64,000 nucleotides of DNA from Lysobacter antibioticus. Its GTDB lineage: Bacteria > Pseudomonadota > Gammaproteobacteria > Xanthomonadales > Xanthomonadaceae. The stretch spans positions 2,472,839-2,536,838 of the forward strand of contig NZ_CP013141.1 of NCBI RefSeq assembly GCF_001442535.1, in the 5' to 3' direction. Shown here in pieces: positions 43,152 through 53,933 of the stretch. The translations under genes were made by a program, and so were the position numbers. Within the stretch, counting starts at the first letter, position 1. Each line of letters opens with the position of its first letter. The notes beneath the pieces were generated by a model. That model was given only the letters and a program-made list of their open reading frames with translations. It searched no databases and had not been told where the DNA came from.

Positions 43152-44378
43152 ATGGATATCCGCCCCATCCTGTCCACCCTGCGCCGGCACAAGACCGCCG
43201 CCGCGCTGATCGTGTTCGAAGTCGCCTTGACCTGCGCGATCATCTGCAACGCGGTGTTCCTGATCGAAAACCGCATCGCCCGCATGCAGCGCCCCAGCGG
43301 CATGGTCGAGAACGAGCTGATCCGGTTCTCGATCAGCGGCATCAACGAGAAAAACGGCGCCGATTCGTTGACCGAGTCGGACCTGGCCGTGCTGCGCTCG
43401 ATGCCCGGGGTCAAGGCGGCGACCGTGACCAACCAGGTGCGCTACGGCAGTTCGTCGTGGAACACGGGGCTGGAGCTCACGCGCGGCCAACCGGTGCCGA
43501 CGGCCAACGCCACGACCTATCTCGGCGACGAGCAGTTCCTCAAGACCATGGGGCTCAAGCTGGTCGCCGGCCGCGATTTCAACGCCGACGAAGTGCTCAG
43601 CTACCGCAAGATCCGCGAACCGGGTTCGGACTATCCGATCGCTTCGGCGATCGTCACCCGCTCGCTGGCCGACGCGCTGTTCCCGGGCCAGGACCCGATC
43701 GGCAAGGTGTTCTACGGTTGGGGCGACTCGCCGACCCACGTGGTCGGCGTGGTCGAACACCTGCTGCGCCCGACCGAGCATTTCGGCGCGGCCAGCGCCG
43801 ACTACTCGGTGATCTTCCCGATCCAGGTGGACTACAACAGCGGCATCTATCTGATTCGTACCGATCCCGCACGGCGCCAGGAAGTGCTCAAGAGCGCCGC
43901 CGAAGCGTTGAGCAAGAACGGCCCGGTGCGCATCCTCGACGTCGACAACGACACCCTCGAGAACATGAGCGACAAGTTCCATCAGACCGACCGCTCCATG
44001 GTCTGGCTGCTGGCTTCGGTCTGCATCGCCCTGCTGATCGTGACCGCGCTCGGCATCGTCGGCCTGGCCAGCTTCTGGGTGCAGCAACGGACCAAGCAGA
44101 TCGGCGTGCGCCGCGCGCTCGGCGCCACCCGCGGCCAGATCCTGCGCTATTTCCAGACCGAGAACTTCCTGCTGACCAGCATCGGCATCGGCCTGGGCAT
44201 GGCGCTGGCGTTCGCGATCAACCTGGCCCTGATGCGTTATTACGAACTGCCGCGCCTGCCCGGGTTCTATCTGCCGCTCGGCGCGCTGTGCCTGTGGCTG
44301 CTCGGACAACTCGCGGTGTACGGCCCGGCCCGGCGCGCGGCGATGGTGCCGCCTGCGCTGGCGACGCGATCGGCTTGA
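43152..44378 (+). CDS. ABC transporter permease 2 (MacB/FtsX-type)
   Basis: Second permease of the exporter, 408 aa, with the same plan: helix 1 at about 16-37 (AAALIVFEVALTCAIICNAV), periplasmic MacB_PCD domain (LKTMGLKLVAGRDFNADEVL, ADALFPGQDPIGKVFYGWGD), and three C-terminal helices (WLLASVCIALLIVTALGIVG, LTSIGIGLGMALAFAINLAL, LGALCLWLLGQLAVYGPARR). The motif KQIGVRRALGATRGQILRYF matches permease 1. It starts 23 bp after permease 1. It may export a peptide, lipid or antibiotic, or act as a mechanotransmission device; the substrate is unknown. Confidence 0.92.
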   Translation: MDIRPILSTLRRHKTAAALIVFEVALTCAIICNAVFLIENRIARMQRPSGMVENELIRFSISGINEKNGADSLTESDLAVLRSMPGVKAATVTNQVRYGSSSWNTGLELTRGQPVPTANATTYLGDEQFLKTMGLKLVAGRDFNADEVLSYRKIREPGSDYPIASAIVTRSLADALFPGQDPIGKVFYGWGDSPTHVVGVVEHLLRPTEHFGAASADYSVIFPIQVDYNSGIYLIRTDPARRQEVLKSAAEALSKNGPVRILDVDNDTLENMSDKFHQTDRSMVWLLASVCIALLIVTALGIVGLASFWVQQRTKQIGVRRALGATRGQILRYFQTENFLLTSIGIGLGMALAFAINLALMRYYELPRLPGFYLPLGALCLWLLGQLAVYGPARRAAMVPPALATRSA

Positions 44379-44527
44379 TCGCTGGCGTCGCCGGGAAAAT
44401 AAAATCGCTCGGCTGTGCCACCGATCCGCCCTTCGCCGTATCTGTGGATATCAACCCCGTCCGGACACCGGACGGAACCGGGACTTCGCTTCCCGCCCCA
44501 ACGCCATTCGCCACCACGGAGCCCACC

Positions 44528-46414
44528 ATGACTCTTGCGTACCCGCATCGCCCCTCGCGCTCCGCACTGCGCATCGCCGCGTTGTCGGCCGCGCTCGCCG
44601 GCGCGATCTGCCTGCCCGCCGCTTACGCCGCCGACAACACCGCGACCGCTCCGACCTCGAACGTCCGGGCCGCGGCCGCCGCGCCGGCCGGCGATGTCGC
44701 CGCCCGCACCCGCCAGTTCAACGCCCTGGTCGACGAGCAGTGGGAAGGCTTGATGCGCGAGTTGCCGGAGCAGGCCAGTTTCTTCGGCGACTACCGCTAC
44801 AACGCCGCCTGGAGCGATTTCTCCCTGGCCGGCGCCAAGCGCCACAACGAAGCGACCCGCCGCTTGCTCGCGCGCCTGCAGGCCGTCGACAGCACCGGCT
44901 TCGCCGACAGCGATCTGCTCAATCACCGTCTGCTGGTGCGCTGGCTCGAGAACGACATCCAGGGCTACGAGCTCAAGACCAACCAGATGCCGCTGGACCA
45001 GTTCAACGGCACCCATCTGTTCCTGACCATCATGGTCAAGGCATTCCCGTTCAACGACACCCAGCAGTACGACGACTACCTCGTCCGCCTGCGCGGGATT
45101 CCGCGCATCCTCGACCAGGTCACCGAGGTCGCCCGCGAGGGGGCCAAGAACGGCCTGATGCAGCCGCGCTACCTGCTCGACAAGGTCGCTGCGCAATGCA
45201 ACGGCATCGCCGACGTCGCCGGCGAGGACAGCGTGTTCGCCGCGTCGCTGAAGAAGTTCCCCGACAGCGTGCCGGCGGCCGAACGCGAGCGCCTGCGCAA
45301 GCAGATCCTCGAAGTCGTCGACCAGCAGATACGGCCGGCCTATCGCCGCCTGGCCGAGTTCGTCGCCAAGGAATACGCGCCGCAAGGCCGCGAGCAGTAC
45401 GGCGTCTGGTCGGTGCCGAACGGCGATGCCCTGTACCGCTATGCGATCGAACAGTTCACCTCCTCGTCGATGACGCCCGAGCAGATCCATCGCCTCGGCC
45501 TGAGCGAGGTCGAACGCATCGAACGCGCGCAGACCGAGATCGCCCAGCGCTTGGGCTATGCCGATCTGAAGACCGCACGCAAGGCGATAGCGGCCGACCC
45601 TGCCCGCCACGCGAAGTCGCGCGAGCAGATTCTCGAGTTGTATCGCCAATACATCGCGACGATGGAAAAACGCTTGCCCGACCTGTTCGGCACCCTGCCG
45701 ACCACCGCGGTGCAGGTGCAGGCGGTGGAGGCCTGGCGCGAGAAAGAAGCCTCGTCGGCGCAGTACATGCCCGGCACGCCGGACGGCAAGCGCCCGGGCC
45801 TGATCACGGTCAATACCGGCGAACCCGAAAAGCGCCTGCTGACCACGGTCGAGGCCATCGCCTATCACGAGGGCGTGCCCGGCCATCACCTGCAGTTGTC
45901 GGTCGCGCGCGGCCTGCCGGCGTTGCCGAAGTTCCGCACCCTGACCGGCCAGCTCGCCTACATCGAAGGCTGGGGCCTGTACTCGGAGGATCTCGGCAAG
46001 GAAGTCGGCCTCTACCAGGACCCCTACAGCGATTTCGGCCGCCTCTCGCAGGAACTGATCCGCGCCAACCGTCTCGTCCTCGACTCCGGCGTGCATCACC
46101 AGCGCTGGAGCCGCGAGCAGATGGTGCAGTGGATGCGCGACCACTCCGACATGGAAGAGCCGATCATCCAGGCCGAAGCCGATCGCTACATCGCCTGGCC
46201 GGGCCAGGCCCTGGCCTACAAGGTCGGGCAGTTGAAGATCCGCGAACTGCGCGCCCGCGCCGAATCGCAGCTCGGCGCGCGCTTCGACATCCGCGCCTTC
46301 CACGACCAGATCCTCGGCGGCGGCGCCTTGCCGCTGCGCGAGCTGGAAACGCGGATCGATCGCTGGATCGCTTCGGTGCCGGCCGACGCCGCGCCGGCCA
46401 AGGTCGCGAAATAA
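44528..46414 (+). CDS. DUF885 family metallopeptidase, secreted
   Basis: A 628-aa DUF885 protein, a group of putative zinc metallopeptidases/carboxypeptidases. It has a signal peptide at residues 1-35 (LRIAALSAALAGAICLPAAYAA), a mainly helical body, and the metal-site motif AIAYHEGVPGHHLQLSVARG with HExxxGHH. A downstream Glu-rich helix follows (YIEGWGLYSEDLGKEVGLYQ). It ends DIRAFHDQILGGGALPLREL, typical of the family. It lies 149 bp after the exporter operon and likely has its own promoter. Its substrate is unknown. It could trim an exported peptide, but it is also widespread as a lone gene. Confidence 0.92.
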   Translation: MTLAYPHRPSRSALRIAALSAALAGAICLPAAYAADNTATAPTSNVRAAAAAPAGDVAARTRQFNALVDEQWEGLMRELPEQASFFGDYRYNAAWSDFSLAGAKRHNEATRRLLARLQAVDSTGFADSDLLNHRLLVRWLENDIQGYELKTNQMPLDQFNGTHLFLTIMVKAFPFNDTQQYDDYLVRLRGIPRILDQVTEVAREGAKNGLMQPRYLLDKVAAQCNGIADVAGEDSVFAASLKKFPDSVPAAERERLRKQILEVVDQQIRPAYRRLAEFVAKEYAPQGREQYGVWSVPNGDALYRYAIEQFTSSSMTPEQIHRLGLSEVERIERAQTEIAQRLGYADLKTARKAIAADPARHAKSREQILELYRQYIATMEKRLPDLFGTLPTTAVQVQAVEAWREKEASSAQYMPGTPDGKRPGLITVNTGEPEKRLLTTVEAIAYHEGVPGHHLQLSVARGLPALPKFRTLTGQLAYIEGWGLYSEDLGKEVGLYQDPYSDFGRLSQELIRANRLVLDSGVHHQRWSREQMVQWMRDHSDMEEPIIQAEADRYIAWPGQALAYKVGQLKIRELRARAESQLGARFDIRAFHDQILGGGALPLRELETRIDRWIASVPADAAPAKVAK

Positions 46415-46685
46415 GCATCGCGAAGTAAGCCTCTCCAAACGAACCTCGTCCAAGCCGGACGACGGCCGGCCCCGCTCCTCTCGCGGCCACGCGAGAGGAG
46501 CCCGGGCGATCCGCGGCTCGCGGACTTCGCGTTCCCAAGGCCTGTCGCGATCGGCGCACGCCGAGCATCGATGCCACCGGCCGTTCCTCGCCGGCCTGAC
46601 CTGCACCGCCGAGCCCGCGCCGTATACTGCCTCGACAACGAGTCGCCGCAATCCGGCGCCCGCTCCCGAACCACACGGATTCCTG

Positions 46686-48041
46686 ATGCGCACGGTCCTG
46701 GTCATCGACGACAACCCGGCGGTCGGCACCGCGCTCGACCTGCTGTTCGGCCTGCGCGAGATCCGCGTGGTCACCGCACAGTCGCCGGACGAGGGCCTGG
46801 AACTGCTGACCCGCGAGAACATCGGCCTGGTCCTGCAGGACATGAACTTCACTGCCGACACCACCTCGGGCGAGGAAGGCGTCGCGCTGTTCCGCGCGAT
46901 CCGCGCGCGCCATCCGGATCTGCCGATCATCCTGCTGACCGCGTGGACGCACCTGGACATCGCCGTCGACCTGGCCAAGGCCGGCGCCGCCGATTACCTG
47001 GCCAAGCCCTGGGACGACCAGAAACTGCTCGCCAGCGTCGAGAACCTGCTCGAACTCGGCGCCAGCACCCGCGAGGTGTCGCGCCTGCACGAACAGCGAC
47101 GCAAGCTGCAGCGCGATCTCGAAGCGCGCTACGACCTGCGCGGCCTGGTGTTCGGTTCCGAACAACTGGCGCGGGTGATCGAGCTCGCCGGCCAGGTCGC
47201 GCGCGCCGACGTGCCCGTGCTGATCACCGGCCCCAACGGCGCCGGCAAGGAAAAGATCGCCGAGATCATCCAGGCCAATTCCTCGGTCAAGGCCGGCCCC
47301 TTCGTGACCTTGAACTGCGGCGCGCTGCCGACCGAACTGATCGAAGCCGAACTGTTCGGCGCCGACGCCGGCGCCTACACCGGCGCCAACAAGATGCGCG
47401 AAGGCAAGTTCGAGGCCGCCGACGGCGGCACCTTGTTCCTCGACGAAATCGGCAACCTGCCGCCGGCGGGTCAGATGAAGTTGTTGCGCGTGCTCGAGAC
47501 CGGGCGCTTCGAACGGCTCGGCTCGAACCGCGAGCGCCAGGTCAAGGTGCGGGTGATCAGCGCCACCAACGCCGACCTGCCGACGATGATCCGCGACGGC
47601 CGCTTCCGCGAAGACCTGTACTACCGTCTCAACACCATCCAGATCGATATTCCGCCGCTGGCCGAACGCCGCGACGACGTGTTGCCGCTGGCGCGGCATT
47701 TCCTGCGCGACAACGCGCTCGCCCAAGGCAAGCGCCTCAGCGAAGAGGCCGAGAGCGCGTTGTACGCGCATGCCTGGCCCGGCAACGTGCGCGAACTGCG
47801 CAACACCTTGCAGCGCGCCGCCTTGCTCGCGCGCAGCGACAGCATCGGCGCGGCCGACCTCGGCCTGCCGGTCGCGCCGCCGTCGAGTGCGGGCAACGGC
47901 GGCGAAGAGCCCGACCGCATCGCCATCGAGGCCGCGCTCGAACGCGCCGGCGGCGTGCTCGCACAAGCCGCCAGCGAACTCGGCCTGTCGCGGCAGGCCT
48001 TGTACCGCCGCCTCGAACGGCTCGGCATCAAGCGCGACTGA
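46686..48041 (+). CDS. Sigma54-dependent response regulator (NtrC/NtrX-like)
   Basis: A 451-aa three-domain activator. The receiver has phospho-acceptor Asp52 (LVLQDMNF), acidic pair VIDDNP and Lys107 (DYLAKPWDD). The AAA+ domain has an unusual Walker A ([11 protein letters not shown], residues 182-189, rather than GESGTGKE), the sigma54-contact loop GAYTGA (229-234, Tyr for Phe) and Walker [15 protein letters not shown] Fis-type helix-turn-helix lies at the end ([20 protein letters not shown]). It should activate a -24/-12 promoter, probably that of the exporter or peptidase nearby. It is followed 10 bp later by its kinase gene. Confidence 0.95.
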   Translation: MRTVLVIDDNPAVGTALDLLFGLREIRVVTAQSPDEGLELLTRENIGLVLQDMNFTADTTSGEEGVALFRAIRARHPDLPIILLTAWTHLDIAVDLAKAGAADYLAKPWDDQKLLASVENLLELGASTREVSRLHEQRRKLQRDLEARYDLRGLVFGSEQLARVIELAGQVARADVPVLITGPNGAGKEKIAEIIQANSSVKAGPFVTLNCGALPTELIEAELFGADAGAYTGANKMREGKFEAADGGTLFLDEIGNLPPAGQMKLLRVLETGRFERLGSNRERQVKVRVISATNADLPTMIRDGRFREDLYYRLNTIQIDIPPLAERRDDVLPLARHFLRDNALAQGKRLSEEAESALYAHAWPGNVRELRNTLQRAALLARSDSIGAADLGLPVAPPSSAGNGGEEPDRIAIEAALERAGGVLAQAASELGLSRQALYRRLERLGIKRD

Positions 48042-48051
48042 GGACCCGATC

Positions 48052-49359
48052 ATGCGCCGCCTTCCCCTGAGTCTGGTCTTCGGCGCCATCGCGCTGGCCT
48101 ATCTCGCAGCCGGCGCCGCGCTGACTCTATGGCTGTCGGATTACATCGCCAATCGCTGGATCGCGCTGGCGATCGTGGTGGCCGCGCTCGCGCCGTTGCT
48201 GATCTACCACGTGCAGCGCGCGTTCGCGCCGATGAACTCGTTGTTCCGCGCCCTCGCCGGCTCGGTCGCCAGCTATCGCGACGGCGACTATTCGATCAGC
48301 TTCAACTGGACCGGCAAGGGCGATCTCGGCGAGCTGGTGGCCAGCCACAACCGCCTCGGCGACGCCTTGCGCGAACAACGCCTGAGCCTGGTGCAACGCG
48401 AGTTGCTGCTCGACACCATGATCCAGAACACCCCGGTGGCGATGATGCTGGTCGACCCGACCCGGCGCATCGTTCACGGCAATCTCGCCGCGCGCAAGAT
48501 GCTCGGCGAAGGCCGGCGCCTGGAGGGCCAGAGTTTCGCCGACCTGCTGTCGCGCGCGCCTACGCCGATGCAGGAAGCCTTCGAGCGCGGCGGCGACGGC
48601 ATGTTCTCGGTCGGCGACATCGAGAACGAAGAGATCTATCACCTCTCGCGGCGCATCTTCCGCCTCAACGGCCGCGCCCACGAGCTGGTGCTGCTGCGCC
48701 AGCTCACCGCCGAGCTGCGGCGCCAGGAGGTGCAGACCTGGAAAAAAGTGATCCGGGTGATCAGCCACGAGCTCAACAACTCGCTGGCGCCGATCGCCTC
48801 GCTCGCCCACTCCGGCGCCGAGCTGCTGCGCCGCGGCCAGTACGAGCGCCTGCCGACCGCGCTGACCACGATCGAAGAACGCGCACGCCACCTCGAAGGC
48901 TTCATCCGCGACTATGCGCGCTTCGCCAAGCTGCCCTCGCCGCGCCTGCAGCCGATCGAATGGTCGCGCTTCGTCGAACAACTGCGCAGCCAGGTCGATT
49001 TCGCCTACGACGGCGTGCAGGGCGAAGCGATCGCGCGGGTCGACGCCGCGCAGCTCGAACAGAGCCTGATCAATCTGCTCAAGAACGCCCACGAGTCCGG
49101 CTCCAAGCCCGAGGAAGTACGCCTGCAACTGCGCCGTGTGCAGGACGCCTGGCGCATCGACGTGCTCGACCGCGGCAGCGGCATGAACGACGCCGTACTG
49201 TCCAATGCCCTGCTGCCGTTCTATTCGACCAAGCGCAACGGCACCGGCCTGGGCCTGGCGCTCGCGCGCGAGATCGCCGAGGCCCACGGCGGCCGCATCG
49301 CCCTGCTCAATCGCGAAGGCGGCGGCCTGTGCGTGTCGATGGTGCTGCCCGATTCGTAA
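48052..49359 (+). CDS. Sensor histidine kinase (NtrY-like)
   Basis: A 435-aa membrane kinase and partner of the preceding regulator. Two N-terminal helices (SLVFGAIALAYLAAGAALTL and WIALAIVVAALAPLLIYHV) have almost no periplasmic loop, so the signal is probably sensed in or at the membrane. A HAMP-like stretch and PAS-like domain follow (LLDTMIQNTPVAMMLVDPTR). The H-box is RVISHELNNSLAPIASLAHS; then come N-box LEQSLINLLKNAHESGSKPE, G1 LDRGSGMNDA and G2 NGTGLGLALAREIAEAHGGR. It is related to envelope-stress kinases linked with ABC exporters. Confidence 0.94.
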   Translation: MRRLPLSLVFGAIALAYLAAGAALTLWLSDYIANRWIALAIVVAALAPLLIYHVQRAFAPMNSLFRALAGSVASYRDGDYSISFNWTGKGDLGELVASHNRLGDALREQRLSLVQRELLLDTMIQNTPVAMMLVDPTRRIVHGNLAARKMLGEGRRLEGQSFADLLSRAPTPMQEAFERGGDGMFSVGDIENEEIYHLSRRIFRLNGRAHELVLLRQLTAELRRQEVQTWKKVIRVISHELNNSLAPIASLAHSGAELLRRGQYERLPTALTTIEERARHLEGFIRDYARFAKLPSPRLQPIEWSRFVEQLRSQVDFAYDGVQGEAIARVDAAQLEQSLINLLKNAHESGSKPEEVRLQLRRVQDAWRIDVLDRGSGMNDAVLSNALLPFYSTKRNGTGLGLALAREIAEAHGGRIALLNREGGGLCVSMVLPDS

Positions 49360-49865
49360 GGCACGGGTAAGCGCGATAACGGCCGATGCCTGTGCGCACT
49401 CCGGCCGCCGCAACCGGCTCGACGACGGATCGTAGCCACGATCGGCGCAGCAGCCTCTTGGCTCTTGTCGATTTCACGGCGCGCCTGCGGCATCGAAGCG
49501 GTGTCGCCGAACACATCGAACCCTGCGGTTTCCGCTTGCGCCGAAGATGCGTGATGGCGGTCATCGCAACATCGACGATGCCGTCGCAACACATCGACCA
49601 CAAGCGCATCAACATAGCCGGCAACCGCCGGACGCCCATTCGACCCTCGCCAACCGCAGCGACTGCGCTGGCCTCGCATGACGATCGAAGTGCGCGAGAT
49701 CGCCTCGCTCGCCGCTCGCGTTCGACGCGATGCACAAGATCGATGTAGGGGAGCGGCCCTCGCGTTCGTTTCTAGTCAGGACGCCCCTGAAACCCGAACG
49801 CTGGAGGACGTGTGCGCCCGCAAAAAACGCAGAAAATTCCAAACAACCGAACAGGAGATTCGCCA
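49360..49865. other. 506-bp intergenic region before the GH18 gene
   Basis: Contains no gene I can support. The last 70 bp are less GC-rich and carry the AACAGGAG ribosome-binding site of the Endo H-like gene. A promoter is expected here, but I cannot place it. Confidence 0.5.
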
Positions 49866-50735
49866 ATGCTTCGCAAATCTACGCTTCTGGCTGCTGGTCT
49901 AATCGCATTTCTTGCAAGCTTCGGAGCTTGCGCGCGCAACGTCGTGTTCTTGAACAATCCTTCGCCGCAGGACGTGAAGGACATCGGCCACTATCGGGTC
50001 AAGAGCACCGGCCAGCCGTTTTTCTCCGACCTGGTGTTGTTCGCCGCCAACATCAACGGCAGCACGCCCAACACGCCGGTGCTGTACTACAACACGGAGA
50101 TGAGCGCGATCCTGAAGGACAACATCGACGCGGTCAGGCAGTTGCAGAACGGCGGCATCAAGGTCCAGATTTCCTATCTGGGCAATCATCAGAACGCGGG
50201 TTGGTCGTGCAACATGACCTCCAAGACCGCGACCCGGCTCGGCAACGCGATGGTGACCGACGTGGTCAAGTACGGCCTCGACGGCATCAACGTCGACGAC
50301 GAGTACTCCAGTTGCTCGGGCAGCGCGAGTTCGTTCTATTCGGTGCTCAAGGCGATCCGCAGCAACCCCTACTTTTCCGGCAAGACCCTGAGCAAGGCGT
50401 TGTGGTCCGACTCGCAGTATTTCCGCTCGCCCAACAACGCCGCCAACCAGCTGACCGAAGGCTATGAGATGACCTACGGCGGCAGCGTCAGCTATCTGAC
50501 GCCGTACGTCGGCTACGGCATGAGCAAGTCCAGCCTGTTCCTCGGCATCTCGCCCGAGTTCAGCTCGGCTTCGCAAGCGGGCTCCATCGCTCAAAGCGTC
50601 GCCAGCGGCGGCTACCAGGGCGTGATGATCTGGGCGCCGAACGCCTTCCTCGACAGGGCCGCAGCCGAGCAGTACTACACCGAGATCGCCAAGGCGCAGA
50701 TCGGCTCTACCGAGTCGGTGGAGTACGTTCCCTGA
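49866..50735 (+). CDS. Secreted endo-beta-N-acetylglucosaminidase (GH18, Endo H-like)
   Basis: A 289-aa exported glycosidase predicted to cut the chitobiose core (GlcNAc-GlcNAc) of N-glycans. It has a signal peptide at residues 1-23 with cleavage after ACA (LLAAGLIAFLASFGACA). The GH18 catalytic motif DGINVDDEY at 139-147 has Glu146 as acid/base and Asp144 as helper, close to Endo H's DGVDFDDEY. Other parts: VLYYNTEMSAILKDNIDAVR, GIKVQISYLGNHQNAGW, YEMTYGGSVSYL, GVMIWAPNAF. The ATG at 49866 follows AGGAG. It fits a predatory or host-associated lifestyle that degrades eukaryotic glycoproteins; it stands as a single gene. Confidence 0.88.
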   Translation: MLRKSTLLAAGLIAFLASFGACARNVVFLNNPSPQDVKDIGHYRVKSTGQPFFSDLVLFAANINGSTPNTPVLYYNTEMSAILKDNIDAVRQLQNGGIKVQISYLGNHQNAGWSCNMTSKTATRLGNAMVTDVVKYGLDGINVDDEYSSCSGSASSFYSVLKAIRSNPYFSGKTLSKALWSDSQYFRSPNNAANQLTEGYEMTYGGSVSYLTPYVGYGMSKSSLFLGISPEFSSASQAGSIAQSVASGGYQGVMIWAPNAFLDRAAAEQYYTEIAKAQIGSTESVEYVP

Positions 50736-50833
50736 TCGAAGTCGCAGCGGCGTGAGACGATGACGCTGAAGACTCTGGGGCTTAATCCAGGCAGCTCTGT
50801 GAAGTCTCTGCGCCCGCTTTCTTGCAGCGGGCG

Positions 50834-50867
50834 GCATCGCGGCGCGCCACAAGGCGCGCCGCGATGC
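50834..50867. terminator. Perfect 15-bp inverted repeat between convergent GH18 and glmU genes
   Basis: GCATCGCGGCGCGCC, loop ACAA, then GGCGCGCCGCGATGC: a perfect GC-rich hairpin between two convergent genes. There is no T run on either side, so it may be a transcription barrier, mRNA end stabiliser or weak terminator. Confidence 0.6.
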
Positions 50868-50879
50868 GTCTGCGACCGC

Positions 50880-52259
50880 TTACTGCTTCTTGACCGGCCG
50901 CTTCCAGCCTTCCACCGTCGACTGGCGCGCGCGCGCGACGGTCAGTTCTCCCGGCGGCGCCAGGCGCGTGATCACCGAGCCGGCGGCGATCGTCGCGTCC
51001 TTGCCGACGGTGACCGGCGCCACCAGCGAAGTATTGGAGCCGATGAAGGCGCCGTCCTCGATGGTGGTGGTCGACTTGTTGACGCCGTCGTAGTTGCAGG
51101 TGATGGTGCCCGCGCCGACGTTGACGCCCGCGCCGATCAGGGCGTCGCCGAGATAGGTCAGGTGATTGGCCTTGCTGCCGACGCCGAGCGTGGCGTTCTT
51201 GGTTTCGACGAAGTTGCCGACGTGGGCGCCATCGGCGAGCACGGTGCCCGGACGCAGACGCGCATAGGGACCGATCTGCGCCGCGCCCTCCACCACCACG
51301 CCGTCGAGGTCGCAATGCGCGCGCACCAGGGTGCCGGCGCCGAGCTTGACGTCCTTGAGCCGGCAGAACGGCCCGATGCGCACGCCGTCGCCGAGTTCGA
51401 CCTTGCCTTCCAGGACCACGTCGACATCGATCTCGACGTCCTGGCCGACCCGGACTTCGCCGCGCAGATCGAAGCGCGAGGGATCGGCCAGGCGCGCGCC
51501 CTGCAGGCAGACCGCGCGCGCCGCGCGCCATTGGTAGGCGCGCTCGAGTTGCGCGAGCTGCCAGGCATCGTTGGCGCCTTCGACTTCGATCGGGTCGGCG
51601 ACGTGGACCATCTCGGCCGGGCTGTATTCGGAAGCGGCCGCGGCGAACACGTCGGTCAGGTAGTACTCGCCCTGCGCGTTGTCGTTGCCGAGGCGATCGA
51701 GCCAGCGACGCAGCGGCTCGCCATCGGCGACCAGGATGCCGGTGTTGACGGTGCGGATCTCGCGCTGTTCCTCGTCGGCGTCCTTGTGCTCGACGATGCG
51801 GCCGACGCGGCCTTCGGGATCGCGGACGATGCGGCCGTAACCGGTCGGGTCGTCCAGATCGGCGACCAGCACCGAAATGCGGCCCGGTGCGGCGAGCAGA
51901 CGCTGCAGGGTCTCGGGGGTGATCAGGGCGACGTCGCCGTACAGCACCAGCACTCGCGCATCCTGCGGCACGCCGGGCATCGCCTGCTGCACCGCATGAC
52001 CGGTGCCGAGGCGCTGCTGCTGCTCGGCCCAATGCAGGTCGTCCTGGCCCTCGAAGGCCGCACGCACCTGTTCGCCGCCATGGCCGTAGACCACATGGAT
52101 GCCGGCCGGGCGCAGCGCCCGCGCGGTCTCGATCACGTGCGCCAGCATCGGCCGGCCGGCGATCTTCTGCAGCACCTTGGCGGTGGCGGACTTCATCCGC
52201 TTGCCCTCGCCCGCGGCGAGGATGACGATATGCAATTGATTCATCGAATCGTGAGCCAT
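50880..52259 (-). CDS. glmU: Bifunctional UDP-GlcNAc pyrophosphorylase / GlcN-1-P N-acetyltransferase
   Basis: Catalyses the last two steps to UDP-GlcNAc for peptidoglycan and LPS. N-terminal uridylyltransferase: [57 protein letters not shown]-terminal left-handed beta-helix acetyltransferase: [80 protein letters not shown]. The ATG at 52259 ([19 protein letters not shown]) has GAGGAA ten bases upstream; ATG 52244 is the alternative. It gives 459 aa (E. coli 456). It is divergent from the next gene; in many bacteria it sits downstream of atp genes, and those lie 3 kb away here. Confidence 0.97.
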   Translation of the reverse strand: MAHDSMNQLHIVILAAGEGKRMKSATAKVLQKIAGRPMLAHVIETARALRPAGIHVVYGHGGEQVRAAFEGQDDLHWAEQQQRLGTGHAVQQAMPGVPQDARVLVLYGDVALITPETLQRLLAAPGRISVLVADLDDPTGYGRIVRDPEGRVGRIVEHKDADEEQREIRTVNTGILVADGEPLRRWLDRLGNDNAQGEYYLTDVFAAAASEYSPAEMVHVADPIEVEGANDAWQLAQLERAYQWRAARAVCLQGARLADPSRFDLRGEVRVGQDVEIDVDVVLEGKVELGDGVRIGPFCRLKDVKLGAGTLVRAHCDLDGVVVEGAAQIGPYARLRPGTVLADGAHVGNFVETKNATLGVGSKANHLTYLGDALIGAGVNVGAGTITCNYDGVNKSTTTIEDGAFIGSNTSLVAPVTVGKDATIAAGSVITRLAPPGELTVARARQSTVEGWKRPVKKQ

Positions 52260-52331
52260 GGATTTCGGGTTCCTCGACGCGCACTCCGCGTCCGGGCCGA
52301 ATCTTAGCAACTGCCTTGACGAGGATTCTGC

Positions 52332-53933
52332 ATGCCCGCTGAGCGCGTTTCCTGGCGGCCGACCGCCCTGGTCGCCCTGTTCTTCACCTTGCTCGCGGCG
52401 CTGGTCCAACGCCAGGACGCAAACTGGGACCTGCGTAACTATCATTTGTACACGCCGCTGGCCTGGCTCGACGGACGCCTGGGCTACGACATCGCCGCGG
52501 CGCAGATGCAGACCTGGCACAACCCGATCGCCGACCTGCCCTTCGCCCTGTTGGTGCGGGGCGGCGCCAGCGGCTGGCTGGTCATGGTGTGGCTGGCCCT
52601 GCCGAGCTTCATCGCCTTGCTGTTCGGCCTGCGCTTGCTCGACGCGCTGATGCCGGCGCAGCGCAGCCGCTTGCGCACCTGGATGGCGGGCCTGGTCGCG
52701 ATCACCGGTGCGGCGGTGTATCCCGGCACCGCGGCGACGTTCAACGATCACATCGTCGGCGCCTTCGTGCTGGCTGGCTTGTGGTGGGCGGTCGATTCGT
52801 TCCGGCGCCGCGGCGCCTGGGCGACCTGGCTGCCGGTCGGCCTGCTGGCCGGCATCGCCGCCGGCCTCAAGCTCACCGCCGTGATGTACTGCCTGGGCTT
52901 CATCGCCATGGCGCTGTGCGCGGGGCCGCTGAAGCAACTGCCGGCACGGCTGGTCGCGCTGGCGATCGGCGGCGCGCTCGGCGCGGCGCTGAGCTGGGGG
53001 CCGTGGGGCTGGTACCTGTGGGAGCATCACGGCAATCCGCTGTTCCCCTACTTCAATCACTGGTTCCACTCGCCCGATGCGCTGTTCAGCGAGCGCCGCG
53101 ACCTGCGCTTCCTGCCGAAGACCGCGCTGGACGCGCTGAACGTGCCCCTGCGTCTGCTGCGCAAGAACAACGATTTCTCCGAGGCATCGCTCGCCGATGC
53201 GCGCCTGCTGCTCGGTTTCGGCGCATTCGCGGTTTGGCTGTGGCTGCGTGGCAAGCGCGGTGCCGAAGCGGCGAGCGCATTGCCTGTCGCTGCCGATGCT
53301 TCCCAGCAACGCGAAGCCGCCGCGTCGTACTGGCCGCTGCTGGCCTTCGTCGTGGTCAGCTATACGTTCTGGCTCGGCGTCTACAGCATCTACCGCTATC
53401 TGTATCCGCTCGAACTGTTGTTCTCGGTGCTGATCGTCGGCGTGATCTCGGTCGCATTCGCGCGGCGTGGGTCGCGCACCGCGTTGGTGGTCGGCGCACT
53501 GCTGGTCATCGCACCGACCAAGCATCCGGGTTGGGGACGCGACCCGTTCCGCAGCCCGATGATCTCGGTCGAGTTTCCCGCGTTGCCCGCCGACAGCCTG
53601 GTCGTGACCAGCACCGAGACGCCGATCGGGCATGCGGTGGCGTTCCTGCCGCGCGGCGTGCCGGCGCTGGCGATACGCAACAACTTCATGGACCCGCAGC
53701 AGTGCACGCGACTGCAGGCGCGCGTGGAAAGCCGGATCGCCGGCCATGACGGGCCGCTGTGGCTGTTGCGCCCGGTCGAAGTCGACACGGTCGCCGCAGA
53801 ACGCATGACCCTGTACGGCTTGCGCGTCGACGGCGCCTGCCGGCGCGTTGCCGACAGTCTGGCCGAGATCGAACTGTGCCCGCTCGCGCGGACGCCGTTC
53901 ACTCCGATCTGTAGCGCACCACCTGGTCGGTGA
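52332..53933 (+). CDS. Multi-spanning membrane protein, glycosyltransferase-like (GT-C type)
   Basis: A 533-aa inner-membrane protein with about 10 hydrophobic segments. An early loop ([20 protein letters not shown]) and [14 protein letters not shown] [17 protein letters not shown] recall GT-C-fold glycosyltransferases (mannosyl/arabinosyl transferase type) that use polyprenyl-phosphate sugars. The end is a soluble periplasmic domain with [20 protein letters not shown]. Its 3' end overlaps the convergent GT2 gene by 35 bp, and GT2 plus GtrA genes next door would make and flip the lipid-linked sugar. The family assignment is tentative. Confidence 0.72.
   Translation: MPAERVSWRPTALVALFFTLLAALVQRQDANWDLRNYHLYTPLAWLDGRLGYDIAAAQMQTWHNPIADLPFALLVRGGASGWLVMVWLALPSFIALLFGLRLLDALMPAQRSRLRTWMAGLVAITGAAVYPGTAATFNDHIVGAFVLAGLWWAVDSFRRRGAWATWLPVGLLAGIAAGLKLTAVMYCLGFIAMALCAGPLKQLPARLVALAIGGALGAALSWGPWGWYLWEHHGNPLFPYFNHWFHSPDALFSERRDLRFLPKTALDALNVPLRLLRKNNDFSEASLADARLLLGFGAFAVWLWLRGKRGAEAASALPVAADASQQREAAASYWPLLAFVVVSYTFWLGVYSIYRYLYPLELLFSVLIVGVISVAFARRGSRTALVVGALLVIAPTKHPGWGRDPFRSPMISVEFPALPADSLVVTSTETPIGHAVAFLPRGVPALAIRNNFMDPQQCTRLQARVESRIAGHDGPLWLLRPVEVDTVAAERMTLYGLRVDGACRRVADSLAEIELCPLARTPFTPICSAPPGR

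Noticed and set aside
52260..53747. N-terminal extension of the glmU frame (955 aa in total)
   Set aside because: The added part is antisense to the membrane-protein gene; GlmU starts at MAHDSMNQ with a GAGGAA site and has full family length.
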